From Burkholderia cepacia GG4 (lineage in GTDB: Bacteria > Pseudomonadota > Gammaproteobacteria > Burkholderiales > Burkholderiaceae): a stretch of 64,000 nt of DNA. Each line of letters starts with the position of its first letter. The first letter of the stretch is position 1. Shown in pieces: positions 31,555 through 41,084 of this stretch. The translations under genes were made by a program, and so were the position numbers. Location of the stretch: positions 2,542,001 through 2,606,000 of the forward strand of contig NC_018513.1 in NCBI RefSeq assembly GCF_000292915.1, in the 5' to 3' direction. Under the pieces are notes generated by a model that ran no database searches, was not told the origin of the DNA, and saw nothing but the letters and a program-made list of their open reading frames with translations.

Positions 31555-32355
31555 TTACTTGAGACTGCCCGACAGGAACTGCTTCAGACGCTCGCTCTGC
31601 GGACGCACCAGCACCTCCTTCGGATCGCCCTCTTCCTCGGTCCGCCCCTGATGCAGGAACATCACGTGGTTCGACACGTTGCGGGCAAAACCCATCTCGT
31701 GCGTGACGACGATCATCGTGCGGCCTTCCTCGGCCAGCTTCTGCATCACCTTCAGCACTTCACCGACAAGTTCCGGATCAAGCGCCGAGGTCGGCTCGTC
31801 GAACAGCATCACGTCCGGATGCATCGCGAGCGCACGCGCAATCGCAACACGCTGCTGCTGGCCGCCCGACAGATGCGACGGATACTGCTTCTCGACGCGC
31901 GGCGGCAAACCGACCTTCTCCAGGTACTCGCGCGCACGCTCCTCGGCGTCCTTCTTCGAAATGCCGAGCACGTGCACCGGCGCTTCCATCACGTTCTCGA
32001 GCACGTTCATGTGCGCCCACAGATTGAAGTGCTGGAACACCATCGCAAGCTTCGTGCGAATACGCTGCAACTGCTTGTGATCGGCGACTTCAAGCGCACC
32101 GGCGCGGTCGGCCTTCGTCCGCACGGCCTCGCCGTCGACGACGATCTGCCCCGCATTCGGCCGCTCGAGAAAATTGATGCAGCGCAGGAACGTGCTCTTG
32201 CCCGACCCGCTCGCGCCGATGATGCTGATGACGTCGCCGGCCTTCGCGTTCAGCGACACGCCCTTGAGCACCTCGTTATCGCCATAGCGCTTGTGAATGT
32301 CGACCGCGGCAAGCTTGACGGAAGCGGACGCGCTCGTTTGAGTGATCTCGGCCAA
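31555..32355 (-). CDS. aotP: Amino-acid ABC transporter ATPase (HisP/AotP-like)
   Basis: 266 residues. Walker [22 protein letters not shown]-loop [14 protein letters not shown], signature [17 protein letters not shown], Walker [15 protein letters not shown] and switch [10 protein letters not shown] are all intact. The basic-amino-acid subgroup is indicated by similarity to HisP. It powers the AotQM permease. It starts 21 bases after the permease gene. Confidence 0.93.
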   Translation of the reverse strand: MAEITQTSASASVKLAAVDIHKRYGDNEVLKGVSLNAKAGDVISIIGASGSGKSTFLRCINFLERPNAGQIVVDGEAVRTKADRAGALEVADHKQLQRIRTKLAMVFQHFNLWAHMNVLENVMEAPVHVLGISKKDAEERAREYLEKVGLPPRVEKQYPSHLSGGQQQRVAIARALAMHPDVMLFDEPTSALDPELVGEVLKVMQKLAEEGRTMIVVTHEMGFARNVSNHVMFLHQGRTEEEGDPKEVLVRPQSERLKQFLSGSLK

Positions 32356-32376
32356 CTGGCTCTCCTCGAAGTGAAA

Positions 32377-33090
32377 TCAATGACGGCCGGCCGCGAGATA
32401 CGCGAGCCAGTGGCGCTCCGCCCGGCGAAATGCCGCGACGAGTGCGAACGATACCGCAAGATAGATCAGCGCGGCGATCCCGAACGACTGGAACGCCATG
32501 TAGGTTGCCGAATTGGCGTCACGCGCAACTTTCAGGATGTCGGGCACGGTTGCCGTGAACGCCACGGTGGTCGCGTGCAGCATCAAGATCACCTCGTTGC
32601 TGTACAGCGGCAGCGCGCGGCGCAGCGCCGACGGCAGGATCACGCGGCGATACATCGTGAACGGCGACATCCCGTACGCACGCGCGGCCTCGACCTCGCC
32701 GTGCGGAATCGCACGAATGGCCCCCGCGAAGATCTCGGTCGTGTACGCGCAGGTGTTCAGCGCAAACGCGAGAATCGCGCAGTTGAAGCCGCTACGGAAA
32801 AACGCGTCGAGCAGCGAGTGCGAACGCACGAACTCGAGGCTGTACATGCCCGTGTACATCAGCAGCAACTGCACGTAGAGCGGCGTGCCGCGGAACACGT
32901 ACGTGTAGAACCGCACCGGCATCGACACCCACTTCTTCTTCGATACGCGCGCGACCGCGAGCGGCACCGCGCACACGAAGCCGAGCGAGATCGACGCAAC
33001 GAGCAGCCACAGCGTCACCGCAAGGCCGGAGAGGCGCTGGCCGTCCCAGTAAAGGAACGCCTGGCCGAATTCCTGGAGGATCTCGATCAT
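32377..33090 (-). CDS. aotM: Amino-acid ABC transporter permease (HisM/AotM-like)
   Basis: 237 residues. The ATG at 33090 overlaps the stop of aotQ by four bases. About five membrane segments are seen. The ATPase-coupling EAA loop reads HGEVEAARAYGMSPFTMYRRV. FRGTPLYVQLLLMYTG is the family block near the second segment. Inner-membrane partner of AotQ. Confidence 0.93.
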   Translation of the reverse strand: MIEILQEFGQAFLYWDGQRLSGLAVTLWLLVASISLGFVCAVPLAVARVSKKKWVSMPVRFYTYVFRGTPLYVQLLLMYTGMYSLEFVRSHSLLDAFFRSGFNCAILAFALNTCAYTTEIFAGAIRAIPHGEVEAARAYGMSPFTMYRRVILPSALRRALPLYSNEVILMLHATTVAFTATVPDILKVARDANSATYMAFQSFGIAALIYLAVSFALVAAFRRAERHWLAYLAAGRH

Positions 33091-33824
33091 AGTTCTGCGT
33101 GCCGCACGCCCATGGAATAACGCTTCTCGAGCTGGATCAGCACGAGGTTGGAAACGGTCGTGATCGCGAGGTAGATCAGCGCCGCAACGAGGATGAAGAA
33201 GAACATGTTGAACGTGCTCTTGCCGGCGTCCTGCGCGGCCTTCACGACATCCGCGAGACCGATGATCGACACCAGCGCGGTCGCCTTCACGAGCACCTGC
33301 CAGTTGTTGCCGATGCCCGGCAGCGCGAAGCGCATCATCTGCGGAAACATGATCCGCACGAACACGCGCACCCCGCTCATCCCGTAGGCCGCGCCGGCCT
33401 CGAGCTGGCCGCGCGGCACCGACAGGAACGCACCGCGGAACGTCTCGGTGAAGTACGCGCCGTAGATGAAGCCGAGCGTCAGCACGCCGGCAACGAACGG
33501 ATCGATGTCGATCTGGTCCCAGCCGACGAGGTCGGTGAACTGGTTCAGCCAGATCTGAATGCTGTAAAACAACAGCAGCATCAGGACGAGATCGGGCACC
33601 GAGCGAATCAGCGTCGTATAACCGGTCGCGATCGCTCGCAGCACCCGGTTGTGCGACAGCTTCGCCACCGCGCCGATCAGCCCCAGCGCCACCGCAGCGG
33701 CGAGCGACAGCACCGACAGCTCGATGGTCTGCACGGTGCCGGCCCAGAGGACAGGACCAAAGCCGTAAAGGAACACGCGCGTCTCCAGTGTTGATATGGA
33801 CACCGGCGCGAATACCTGTCCCAC
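33087..33824 (-). CDS. aotQ: Amino-acid ABC transporter permease (HisQ/AotQ-like)
   Basis: 245 residues as drawn from a GTG at 33824; a second GTG seven codons in (33803) is also possible, and neither has a strong ribosome site. The family block IRSVPDLVLMLLLFYS and the EAA loop RGQLEAGAAYGMSGVRVFVRI are seen. First gene of the aotQ-M-P-argR operon. Its binding protein is encoded separately at 21161. Confidence 0.92.
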   Translation of the reverse strand: MGQVFAPVSISTLETRVFLYGFGPVLWAGTVQTIELSVLSLAAAVALGLIGAVAKLSHNRVLRAIATGYTTLIRSVPDLVLMLLLFYSIQIWLNQFTDLVGWDQIDIDPFVAGVLTLGFIYGAYFTETFRGAFLSVPRGQLEAGAAYGMSGVRVFVRIMFPQMMRFALPGIGNNWQVLVKATALVSIIGLADVVKAAQDAGKSTFNMFFFILVAALIYLAITTVSNLVLIQLEKRYSMGVRHAEL

Positions 33825-33883
33825 GCCGGGCTGACGCGGATAGTCGCAAGCGAAATTGATTGTCTCAAATCACCTTGCACGGG

Positions 33884-33902
33884 TTTGCTGCGTCGCAGCA
33901 AA
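33884..33902. promoter_or_regulatory. 19-base perfect palindrome before aotQ
   Basis: TTTGCTGCGTCGCAGCAAA: nine-base arms around a central T, about 69 bases upstream of the aotQ start and inside its promoter gap (33825-33948). It contains CGTCGC but not the full ArgR-type site. Probably an operator. Confidence 0.5.
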
Positions 33903-33948
33903 TCGTTCCACCATTTGCAACAGCGACCTACGTCACTGTTTCAAAAGG

Positions 33949-33999
33949 AAAAAAGCCGCTTCCTGACAGTCGGATGACACGCAGGGAAGCGGGCTTTTT
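33949..33999 (-). terminator. Terminator after the BamE-like lipoprotein gene
   Basis: Arms AAAAAAGCCGCTTCCTG and CAGGGAAGCGGGCTTTTT pair with two small bulges. On the minus strand the stem is followed by a T-run, 43 bases after the lipoprotein stop, isolating it from the aotQ promoter. It is U-rich on both strands. Confidence 0.8.
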
Positions 34000-34042
34000 G
34001 CAATTTTCCGGTCGCTTTTTCGATATAGCGCCGGAGGCGGGC

Positions 34043-34600
34043 TCACCGCCCCTTCAGGATGTCCGAGCGCGAAGTTGTGTAGACAAGCCCGTCCGGGCCG
34101 AAATGAACATTGAAGAACGCGTCGGTGTTGACGCCGTCTTCGAGCCAGCGCCAGCTCCATACCGTCTCGGGCTTCAGCGGGTACTGCGCGATGTCGCCCG
34201 GCTTGCCGAGCAGGCGCCGCACCTCGTCCTCGGTCATCCCGGGGCGCACCTTCGCGAAGTTCTCGGCGGTCAGCACCTGCGTCGCGCCCGTATAGCGCCC
34301 GCTCGCGTCGAGATCGACGAACCAGGTCTGGTTGCCCATCGGGCCGCGCGGGTATTCGAGACGCTTCGAGCCGTCGGTGAATTCGCGCTCGGTCTCGGGC
34401 TTGCCCATCGTGCCGCGCACGTCGGCCTCGGTCGACTCACCGACCTTCAGCCCCTTGAGCAGCAGCGGCGCCGGCTTGATCGCGTTGAAAAAGTCCCTGA
34501 TACGTTGCACGTCGAGATTGCCTTGCTTGTCGTCGCAGCCGGTCAGCGCCAGCGCGGCAGCCAGCATCGTCACGGGAAGCAGCCGGAAACGGAAATTCAT
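34043..34600 (-). CDS. Lipoprotein with two BamE/OmlA-like repeats
   Basis: 185 residues from the ATG at 34600. Signal peptide with lipobox LALTGC (Cys about 21) followed by DD. Two SmpA/OmlA-type units, LKVGESTEADVRGTMGKPE and VRPGMTEDEVRRLLGKPG, each introduce a small beta domain. BamE itself has one such unit and serves the outer-membrane protein assembly machine. The two-repeat form is common in betaproteobacteria, and its function is less clear. It is located just downstream of the hopanoid genes on the same strand but 87 bases away, so it may be independent. Confidence 0.8.
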   Translation of the reverse strand: MNFRFRLLPVTMLAAALALTGCDDKQGNLDVQRIRDFFNAIKPAPLLLKGLKVGESTEADVRGTMGKPETEREFTDGSKRLEYPRGPMGNQTWFVDLDASGRYTGATQVLTAENFAKVRPGMTEDEVRRLLGKPGDIAQYPLKPETVWSWRWLEDGVNTDAFFNVHFGPDGLVYTTSRSDILKGR

Positions 34601-34687
34601 CGGTAGAAATACGCATCGAGAAAACACGCGGCAAGGATACCCGCGGCACGCCAAAAGCGCGAGACGGGCGCGTGGCCCGTCTCGTGT

Positions 34688-35731
34688 TCAATGCGTCGTT
34701 TCGGTTTGCGCCTCGGCCTCGCGGCGCGCCGGCTGCGGCGCGCGCGACACGGCCGGCGCCGCCTTGATCCGGCGCCGCGTGCGCACGAGTTCGGCAAGTT
34801 GCCACGAACCGAGCGCCAGGCAACCGAACAGCACCTCGCGGCCGCGCTTGACCAGCGCGAGCGACAGCGCCGTCTCGCGATCGACGCCGAACATCTGCGC
34901 GAGCAGCACGACGGTCGCCTCCTGCACGCCGAGGCCGCCCGGCACCATGAACGCCGCATGCCGCACGGCCTGCGTCATCGCTTCGATCGCGATCGCGCCG
35001 CCGATCGACACCGGGTGACCGAGCAATTCGAGCGCCCAGTAAATTTCGAGCGCGCCGAGCACATAGCCGGACAACTGCCAGAAGAAAGCGCTGAACAGCA
35101 GGGCCGTGCGCGACATCAGTGCGTCGATGTCGCCATCGAGGCGGCGACCGTCGACACCCTGCAGCAACCGGTGCGAATCGCCGAGCAGACGCCCCGCGAA
35201 ACGTTCGATGGCATGGAAGATCCCGCCGCGCCGCATCAGCACGACCCCGAGCACCGGCAACGGCAGCGTCAGCAGCAACGCGAGGCCGATCGTGCCGCCG
35301 CCCATGTCGTGCGTGGTCGCGAGCAGCAGCACGAGGCCCAGCGCCGCGAACGCATACTGGACGACGATCGTCACCAGCACCTCGACGATCACCGACGCGG
35401 TCACGCGGCTCGCGTCCGGCACCTGCCAGCGCGCCATCCGGATCCCGACCAGCTCGCCGCCGATCCCGACCACGGGCAGCAGCCGGTTCACCGCTTCGCG
35501 CACGGTCGCGATCCACCACAGGAACGGCAGCGACGCGCGCCGGTCGAGCAGCTGATGCCACGCGTACGCGTCGAGCAGCAGCGGCAGCGCGTGAAACGGT
35601 ACGAGCCACAGCAGCGCGAAACCGGCGCGCTCGAGCATCTGCGACACGTCGCCGACGCCTTCGTGCAGCCCCAGCGCGAGCAGGATCCCGATGCCGATCG
35701 GCCAGCCGAGCCATTTGATCCACTTGGTCAT
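34688..35731 (-). CDS. hpnL: Hopanoid-associated membrane protein HpnL
   Basis: 347 residues, seven or more membrane segments. It belongs to the lysylphosphatidylglycerol synthase/YbhN-like membrane domain family (RLLPVVGIGGELVGIRM and AAFMVPGGLGVQEA). It overlaps hpnK by four bases (ATGA), so it is translationally coupled to it. It probably moves hopanoids or places them in the envelope rather than making them. The C-terminal tail is charged and cytoplasmic. Confidence 0.85.
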   Translation of the reverse strand: MTKWIKWLGWPIGIGILLALGLHEGVGDVSQMLERAGFALLWLVPFHALPLLLDAYAWHQLLDRRASLPFLWWIATVREAVNRLLPVVGIGGELVGIRMARWQVPDASRVTASVIVEVLVTIVVQYAFAALGLVLLLATTHDMGGGTIGLALLLTLPLPVLGVVLMRRGGIFHAIERFAGRLLGDSHRLLQGVDGRRLDGDIDALMSRTALLFSAFFWQLSGYVLGALEIYWALELLGHPVSIGGAIAIEAMTQAVRHAAFMVPGGLGVQEATVVLLAQMFGVDRETALSLALVKRGREVLFGCLALGSWQLAELVRTRRRIKAAPAVSRAPQPARREAEAQTETTH

Positions 35732-36612
35732 GACGGCTGCGCCCCCGGTTCGCGCGACGTGCGCGTGCCGCGCGGGGCCGCGCGCTGACCGAACACGTCC
35801 GCAAAACCGCCGGTCGCGACGCCGGCCGCCTTCAGCGCGGCGGCGACGCGCGGCGACAGCAGCGCGTCCAGTTCGTCGACCGGCCGGTAAGCGGCCATCG
35901 TCGGCGTGATCGGGCCGTCGCCGGCCTCGGCCGGATGACAGTAGATTTCGCCGACACCGGGCGGCAAGGTCGCGAGCGCATCGAGCAGCACGGCCTCGTC
36001 CATCGCGCCCGTATGCTCGATCCCGACCACGTAGTCGTTGTGCGCGAGCCCCGCGCGATCGAGCCGCGCGCGCACGAGCGCGATCCACGGCTTGAGCAGC
36101 GCGGGCGCACTGGTTTCGTACGGCAGCCGCACCGCGCGCAACCCGTAGTCGCGACCGATCTCGATGATCATCGACAGCACGGTCGGATGCAGGTGGAAAT
36201 GCTTGTGCGCGTTCACGTGGTCGAGCGGCAGGCCGCTCGCCGCGAATGCGTCGAACTGCGCGCGGATCTCGCGGCGCAGCTGCGCGCGCACGTGCGGCAG
36301 GAAGAAGAAGCGACAGCCGTCCTTCGCCATCGCATCGCCGAACCGCCCGTCGGGTCCGACGAGTGCCGGTATGTCATGCGCGGGCAACGTGGCCGGCCCG
36401 TCCGCGAGGACCAGATGCAGGCCGACCGCGAGCGACGGCAGCCGCCGCGCGCGTTCGATCGCATCCTGCGCCGCGGGCGCACCGACCATCAGGCTCGCGG
36501 CGTTCAGCACGCCGTCGCGATGCGCGCGCTCGACCGCCGCGTTGACGCGCGGGTGCAACCCGAAGTCGTCCGCGGTAAAGATCAGCGCCCGCGCCGCCCG
36601 CTGCGTCGTCAC
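35728..36612 (-). CDS. hpnK: Hopanoid deacetylase HpnK (YdjC family)
   Basis: 294 residues. YdjC/ChbG-type carbohydrate deacetylase: FTADDFGLHPRVN carries the metal-binding aspartates, and DHVNAHKHFHLHP the histidines. It is known to remove the acetyl group of N-acetylglucosaminyl bacteriohopanetetrol made by HpnI. It starts three bases after hpnJ. Confidence 0.9.
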   Translation of the reverse strand: MTTQRAARALIFTADDFGLHPRVNAAVERAHRDGVLNAASLMVGAPAAQDAIERARRLPSLAVGLHLVLADGPATLPAHDIPALVGPDGRFGDAMAKDGCRFFFLPHVRAQLRREIRAQFDAFAASGLPLDHVNAHKHFHLHPTVLSMIIEIGRDYGLRAVRLPYETSAPALLKPWIALVRARLDRAGLAHNDYVVGIEHTGAMDEAVLLDALATLPPGVGEIYCHPAEAGDGPITPTMAAYRPVDELDALLSPRVAAALKAAGVATGGFADVFGQRAAPRGTRTSREPGAQPS

Positions 36613-36615
36613 GAA

Positions 36616-38037
36616 TCAGGCCTCGTGCGCGCGCAGGAAGCGGAAGAATTCGACGCCTTCGCGCAGACGGCGCTTCATCATGTCCCAGCTCGTCAGCATC
36701 TCGCGCACGATCTCCCAGATCTTCGACGGCCGGAAGTAGAACTGGCGATAGAACTGCTCGAGGTGGTGATAGATCTCGTCGCGCGACAGGTGCGCATAGC
36801 CGATCGCCGCGAGCTGCACGCCTTCCTTGCTCACCAGGTTGATGGTCTTGTTCTCTTCCATCCAGCCGTTCTCGACGGCCTGCTTGTAGAGCGTCGTGCC
36901 CGGATACGGCGCGGCGAGCGACACCTGGATCGTGTGCGGATTGATTTCCTTCGCGTACTCGATCGTCTTCTTGATGGTGTCCTGCGTCTCGCCCGGCAGG
37001 CCGAGGATGAAGGTGCCGTGGATCTTGATGCCGAGCTTCTTGCAGTCCGCGCTGAAGCGGCGTGCGAAATCGGTGCGCACGCCCTTCTTGATGTTCACGA
37101 GGATCTGGTCGTCGCCGGATTCGAAGCCGACCAGCAGCAGGCGCAGGCCGTTTTCCTTCATGACCTTGAGCGACTTGTACGGCACGTTCGCCTTCGCGTT
37201 GCACGACCACGTCATGCCGAGCTTGCCCAGGCCGATGGCGATGGCTTCGGCGCGCGGCAGGTCGTCGGTGAAGGTGTCGTCGTCGAACATCAGTTCCTTC
37301 ACTTCCGGCATGTTGTCGCGGATCCACTTCGCTTCCGCGAGCACGTTCTCGACCGAGCGCGTGCGGTAGCGATGGCCGCTGACCGTCTGCGGCCACAGGC
37401 AGAAGGTGCAGCGCGACTTGCAGCCGCGGCCCGTGTAGATCGATACGTACGGATAGTTCAGGTAGCCGATGAAGTAGTTGTCGATCTTCAGGTCGCGCTT
37501 GTAGACGGGCGCGACGAACGGCAGTTCGTCCATGTTCTCGAGGATCGGACGCGCTTCGTTGTGCTCGATCGAGCCGTCCTTCGCGCGCCAGCTCAAGCCC
37601 TTGATCTCGGGGAACGGCTTGCCTTCGGCGATTTCCTTGCAGGTGTAGTCGAATTCCTCGCGGCACACGAAGTCGATTGCCTCGCTCGCCGTGAGCGAGT
37701 TGTGCGGATCGACCATCACCTTCGCGCCGACCATGCCGACCAGCAGCGACGGCTTCATCTTCTTCAGATCCTGCGCGAACATCGCGTCGGTCGGGAACGA
37801 CGGCGTGCTCGTGTGGATGATCACGAGATCGTAGTCGTTGGCGATCTTCAGCGTCTCTTCGACCGACAGGCCGTCGGCCGGCGCGTCGACGACGCGGCTG
37901 CCCGGCACGAGCGCGGCCGGCTGCGCGAGCCAGGTCGGGTACCAGAAGGAACGGATTTCGCGCTTCGCCTGATAGCGCGAGCCGGCTCCGCCGTCGAAGC
38001 CGTCATACGAAGGGGCCTGCAAGAACAGCGTTTTCAT
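36616..38037 (-). CDS. hpnJ: Radical SAM protein HpnJ (cyclitol ether formation)
   Basis: 473 residues. The ATG at 38037 has GGAG 6 bases upstream; an ATG seven codons further up lacks a site. B12-binding-like N-terminal part (about 1-140), then the radical SAM core with the cluster motif CKSRCTFC in YTGRGCKSRCTFCLWPQ. It is proposed to contract the glucosamine head group to the cyclitol ether of bacteriohopanetetrol. It lies in the middle of the hpnI-J-K-L run. Confidence 0.92.
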   Translation of the reverse strand: MKTLFLQAPSYDGFDGGAGSRYQAKREIRSFWYPTWLAQPAALVPGSRVVDAPADGLSVEETLKIANDYDLVIIHTSTPSFPTDAMFAQDLKKMKPSLLVGMVGAKVMVDPHNSLTASEAIDFVCREEFDYTCKEIAEGKPFPEIKGLSWRAKDGSIEHNEARPILENMDELPFVAPVYKRDLKIDNYFIGYLNYPYVSIYTGRGCKSRCTFCLWPQTVSGHRYRTRSVENVLAEAKWIRDNMPEVKELMFDDDTFTDDLPRAEAIAIGLGKLGMTWSCNAKANVPYKSLKVMKENGLRLLLVGFESGDDQILVNIKKGVRTDFARRFSADCKKLGIKIHGTFILGLPGETQDTIKKTIEYAKEINPHTIQVSLAAPYPGTTLYKQAVENGWMEENKTINLVSKEGVQLAAIGYAHLSRDEIYHHLEQFYRQFYFRPSKIWEIVREMLTSWDMMKRRLREGVEFFRFLRAHEA

Positions 38038-38222
38038 GAATGCTCCGGTAACCTGCATAGTTCGATTCGTTTCAACGATTCAGTCAATAAACCGCGGGCC
38101 GCCCTGCCGGCGCCCGCCTCTCTGTCATGTCGCGTCGCGCGGCGTTGCCGCGCGGCGCGTCTCGGCCCTCGGGCCGAATTCGATCGGGACCGGGCGCATG
38201 GCCGGTTCCCCCGGGGCGTGCC

Positions 38223-39398
38223 TCAGCGGCCGTCCCCGCCTTCCACCGCCGCCGCCGCGCGTTCGCCGCCGACGACCGTCATCCGTGCGCCGCGCCACAC
38301 GACGTGCGTGCCGAACGCGGCCGCGAGCCATTCGAGCGCGAGCAGCGTGTCGCGCACCGCGACGAGCGGCAGATCGCGCCAGAACGCCCGCCAGCCGTCC
38401 TCGCCGCGTGCGTGCAGCACGAGCCGCCCGAACGCGCCCACGGCTGCCGCCCCCCCCGCCAGCGTGCCGGCGAAGGTGCCGTCGAGACGCAGCGCAAGCA
38501 CCGCGCCGATTGCCAGCCAAGGCGCGGTAAACGTGATGAACAGAAACGCGAAGCCGGCCGGGTTCAGCGACCGGATCGTGCGCAGCCAGCGCGTCTCGCG
38601 GTGCCAGAGCGGCCCGAACGACGGCTCGATCACGTCGGTCGCGACCTCGACCTCGGACAGCACGGTGCGCCGCCCGAGGCGGCGCGGCAGCTCGGCGAGC
38701 CAGAAATCGTCGGCCAGCTCGTCTTTCAGCGCCAGAAAACCGCCGATCCGGTCAAGCGTATCGCGCGTCAGCGCGAGCGTCGCACCGAAGCCGAAACGGC
38801 TCGAGCGGCCGAGGTGCGTGATCCGCACCGACGGCGCGAACCAGGCGTCGACGAATTGTGCGCCGATCCGCGTCCAGAACCCGCCGACGCTGCGCGCATG
38901 ATACAGGCACGTGACGACACCGACCGACGCGTCGGCGAGCGGCGCCGTCACGCGCTCCAGATAGTCCGGCTTCACCGCGATGTCGCTGTCCGCGATCACG
39001 ATGCGGCCGTACTTCGCGCGTTCGGCGAGATTGATCAGGTTGCTGACCTTCAGGTTCTTGCCGTGCACGCGCGCGTCGATCACGAGCGTGATGTCGCATT
39101 CCGGATAGTCGGCACGCAGCCGCTCGACCACGGCGACGGCCGGATCGGCCGCCGACGCGACCCCGAACAGCACTTCGTGGCGCGGATGGCGCTGTTCGCA
39201 GAACGTCGCGAGGTTCTCATACAGGTGCGGCTCCGCGCCGCACAGCGGCTTGAGCACGCTGACGGGCTCGAAGCCGTCGCGTGCGGCGGTGCGCGGCGTG
39301 CGCGGGCGCGGCGCGAATGCCGCGACGAGCGCATAGCCGGCCGCGGCCAGCGTAAACACGATCAGGAGCCAATCGAGCAGCGTAGCGGTAGGCGTCAT
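38223..39398 (-). CDS. hpnI: Hopanoid glycosyltransferase HpnI
   Basis: 391 residues. One N-terminal membrane segment (8-28), then a GT2 (GT21-like) domain: SVLKPLCGAEPHLYENL, the DxD-type IVIADSDIAVKPDYL, and the late WLAELPRR with D upstream. Three or more C-terminal membrane segments. It attaches N-acetylglucosamine to bacteriohopanetetrol. It is separated from hpnJ by 185 bases, so a second promoter is possible. Confidence 0.9.
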   Translation of the reverse strand: MTPTATLLDWLLIVFTLAAAGYALVAAFAPRPRTPRTAARDGFEPVSVLKPLCGAEPHLYENLATFCEQRHPRHEVLFGVASAADPAVAVVERLRADYPECDITLVIDARVHGKNLKVSNLINLAERAKYGRIVIADSDIAVKPDYLERVTAPLADASVGVVTCLYHARSVGGFWTRIGAQFVDAWFAPSVRITHLGRSSRFGFGATLALTRDTLDRIGGFLALKDELADDFWLAELPRRLGRRTVLSEVEVATDVIEPSFGPLWHRETRWLRTIRSLNPAGFAFLFITFTAPWLAIGAVLALRLDGTFAGTLAGGAAAVGAFGRLVLHARGEDGWRAFWRDLPLVAVRDTLLALEWLAAAFGTHVVWRGARMTVVGGERAAAAVEGGDGR

Positions 39399-40039
39399 GC
39401 GCGACGCCCCCCGGCGACCCGGGCGTCACGCCGATCGAGCGAACCTGGTTGAACGTGATTGAGTATTCTGACAGCAACGAACGCGGGCACGACCCGACTC
39501 CTTGTTCCAGCAGCGTCTGTGTAATGGGGAGGCACGGCCCATTCCCCGAAAGCGGCCATACCCGGCTTCGTCCGGCATAGCTTCGCGCGATGCCCGAACG
39601 GGATGCGGGAAGACTCGAATGGCCACCATCGGCACAACATGGACAGGCGCCGGATTTTAGCAGCCCCCGCCAGCCCGCGCTTGGGCACCTCGCGAAACGG
39701 ACTGATGCGATTTCGGCAAAGCTGTGCGGCCGGTGAACCATTCTGGTGCAACCACGTTCACGTTAGCGTAAGCGCTTTGCAGGCGTATTGCAGTCTTTAA
39801 AATCAAACGTTTCGTGCAAATTTGTGTGTCGATGCGAAGACACGCCCAATCTCGGTAAAGATCGGTAATTATTCGGCGATTAGAACGATTTTTGCAACGA
39901 TTCCCGGGGTCGGCCTTACACCCCTGAAAGGCGCATGGGTATCCGTGCGTCGCCAGCGCGTTCCGGAACCCTTTGGCAAAATCGTCGGCATTTGTTGCGC
40001 ATGCGCATCACCGCGCCCCTCCCTTTCGAAGGCCACCCG
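39399..40039. other. 641-base divergent intergenic region
   Basis: It lies between hpnI (minus) and the luciferase-like gene (plus) and must hold both promoters. An AT-richer stretch at about 39750-39900 is the likeliest promoter area for the plus gene. No convincing gene, RNA or palindrome was found. Confidence 0.6.
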
Positions 40040-41038
40040 ATGATTCCGTTTTCCGTACTCGATCTCGCCCCCATTCCCGACGGCGCCGATGCCGCACAAG
40101 CGTTCCGCAACACCGTCGATCTCGCGCAACACGCGGAGCGCCTCGGTTACCGGCGCTACTGGCTCGCCGAGCATCACAACATGCCCGGCATCGCGAGCGC
40201 GGCGACCGCAGTCGTGATCGGCCATGTCGCGGGTGCCACGAAGACGATCCGCGTCGGGTCGGGCGGGATCATGCTGCCGAACCATGCGCCGCTCGTGATC
40301 GCCGAGCAGTTCGGCACGCTCGCGTCGCTGTATCCGGGGCGCATCGATCTCGGGCTCGGCCGCGCACCGGGCACCGACCAGACCACGTCGCGCGCGCTGC
40401 GCCGCGACCTGATCGGCAGCGCCGACTCGTTTCCGGACGACGTCGCCGAGCTGCAGCGCTACTTCGCGGAACCCGTGCCCGGCCAGCGCGTGCGCGCGGT
40501 GCCCGGTGCGGGGCTCGACGTGCCCGTGTGGCTGCTGGGTTCGAGCCTCTTCAGCGCGCAGCTCGCCGCGATGCTCGGGCTGCCGTTCGCGTTCGCGTCG
40601 CACTTCGCACCGGACTACCTGATGCGCGCGCTCGAGCTCTATCGCGCGCAGTATCGGCCGTCGGCCGCGTGGCCGAAGCCGCATGCGATGGTTGGCGTCA
40701 ACGTGTTCGCGGCCGATACCGACGACGACGCGCGGCACCTGTTCACGTCGCTGCAGCAGCAGTTCATCAACCTGCGCCGCGGCACGCCCGGCAAGCTGCC
40801 GCCGCCCGTCGACGCGCTCGAGGCGAGCGAATTCGAACTCGCGAACGTCGCGCATGCGCTGTCGTTCGCGGCCGTCGGCTCGCGCGACACGGTGCGCGAC
40901 AAGCTGCGCGACCGGATCGCGCAGACCGGCGCGGACGAGCTGATCATCACCGCGCAGATCTACGATCACGCCGCGCGGGTGCGCTCGTTCGAACTGGCCG
41001 CGCAGATCCGCGACGAGCTCGCGAACGAAGTCCGCTGA
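40040..41038 (+). CDS. Luciferase-like (LLM) flavin-dependent monooxygenase
   Basis: 332 residues from the ATG at 40040. The TIM-barrel LLM pattern is clear: [51 protein letters not shown] and [15 protein letters not shown]. This subgroup (MsnO8/YhbW-like) uses FMNH2 to oxidise an unknown substrate. It needs a separate flavin reductase. It is a single gene. Confidence 0.88.
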   Translation: MIPFSVLDLAPIPDGADAAQAFRNTVDLAQHAERLGYRRYWLAEHHNMPGIASAATAVVIGHVAGATKTIRVGSGGIMLPNHAPLVIAEQFGTLASLYPGRIDLGLGRAPGTDQTTSRALRRDLIGSADSFPDDVAELQRYFAEPVPGQRVRAVPGAGLDVPVWLLGSSLFSAQLAAMLGLPFAFASHFAPDYLMRALELYRAQYRPSAAWPKPHAMVGVNVFAADTDDDARHLFTSLQQQFINLRRGTPGKLPPPVDALEASEFELANVAHALSFAAVGSRDTVRDKLRDRIAQTGADELIITAQIYDHAARVRSFELAAQIRDELANEVR

Positions 41039-41084
41039 CAGGACGAGCGCAGCCACCCGCGCCGGCAGGCATGCCCGCCTTGCG

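Noticed and set aside
35935..38901. A 988-codon plus-strand frame opposite hpnK, hpnJ and hpnI
   Set aside because: Antisense shadow; no recognisable domain.
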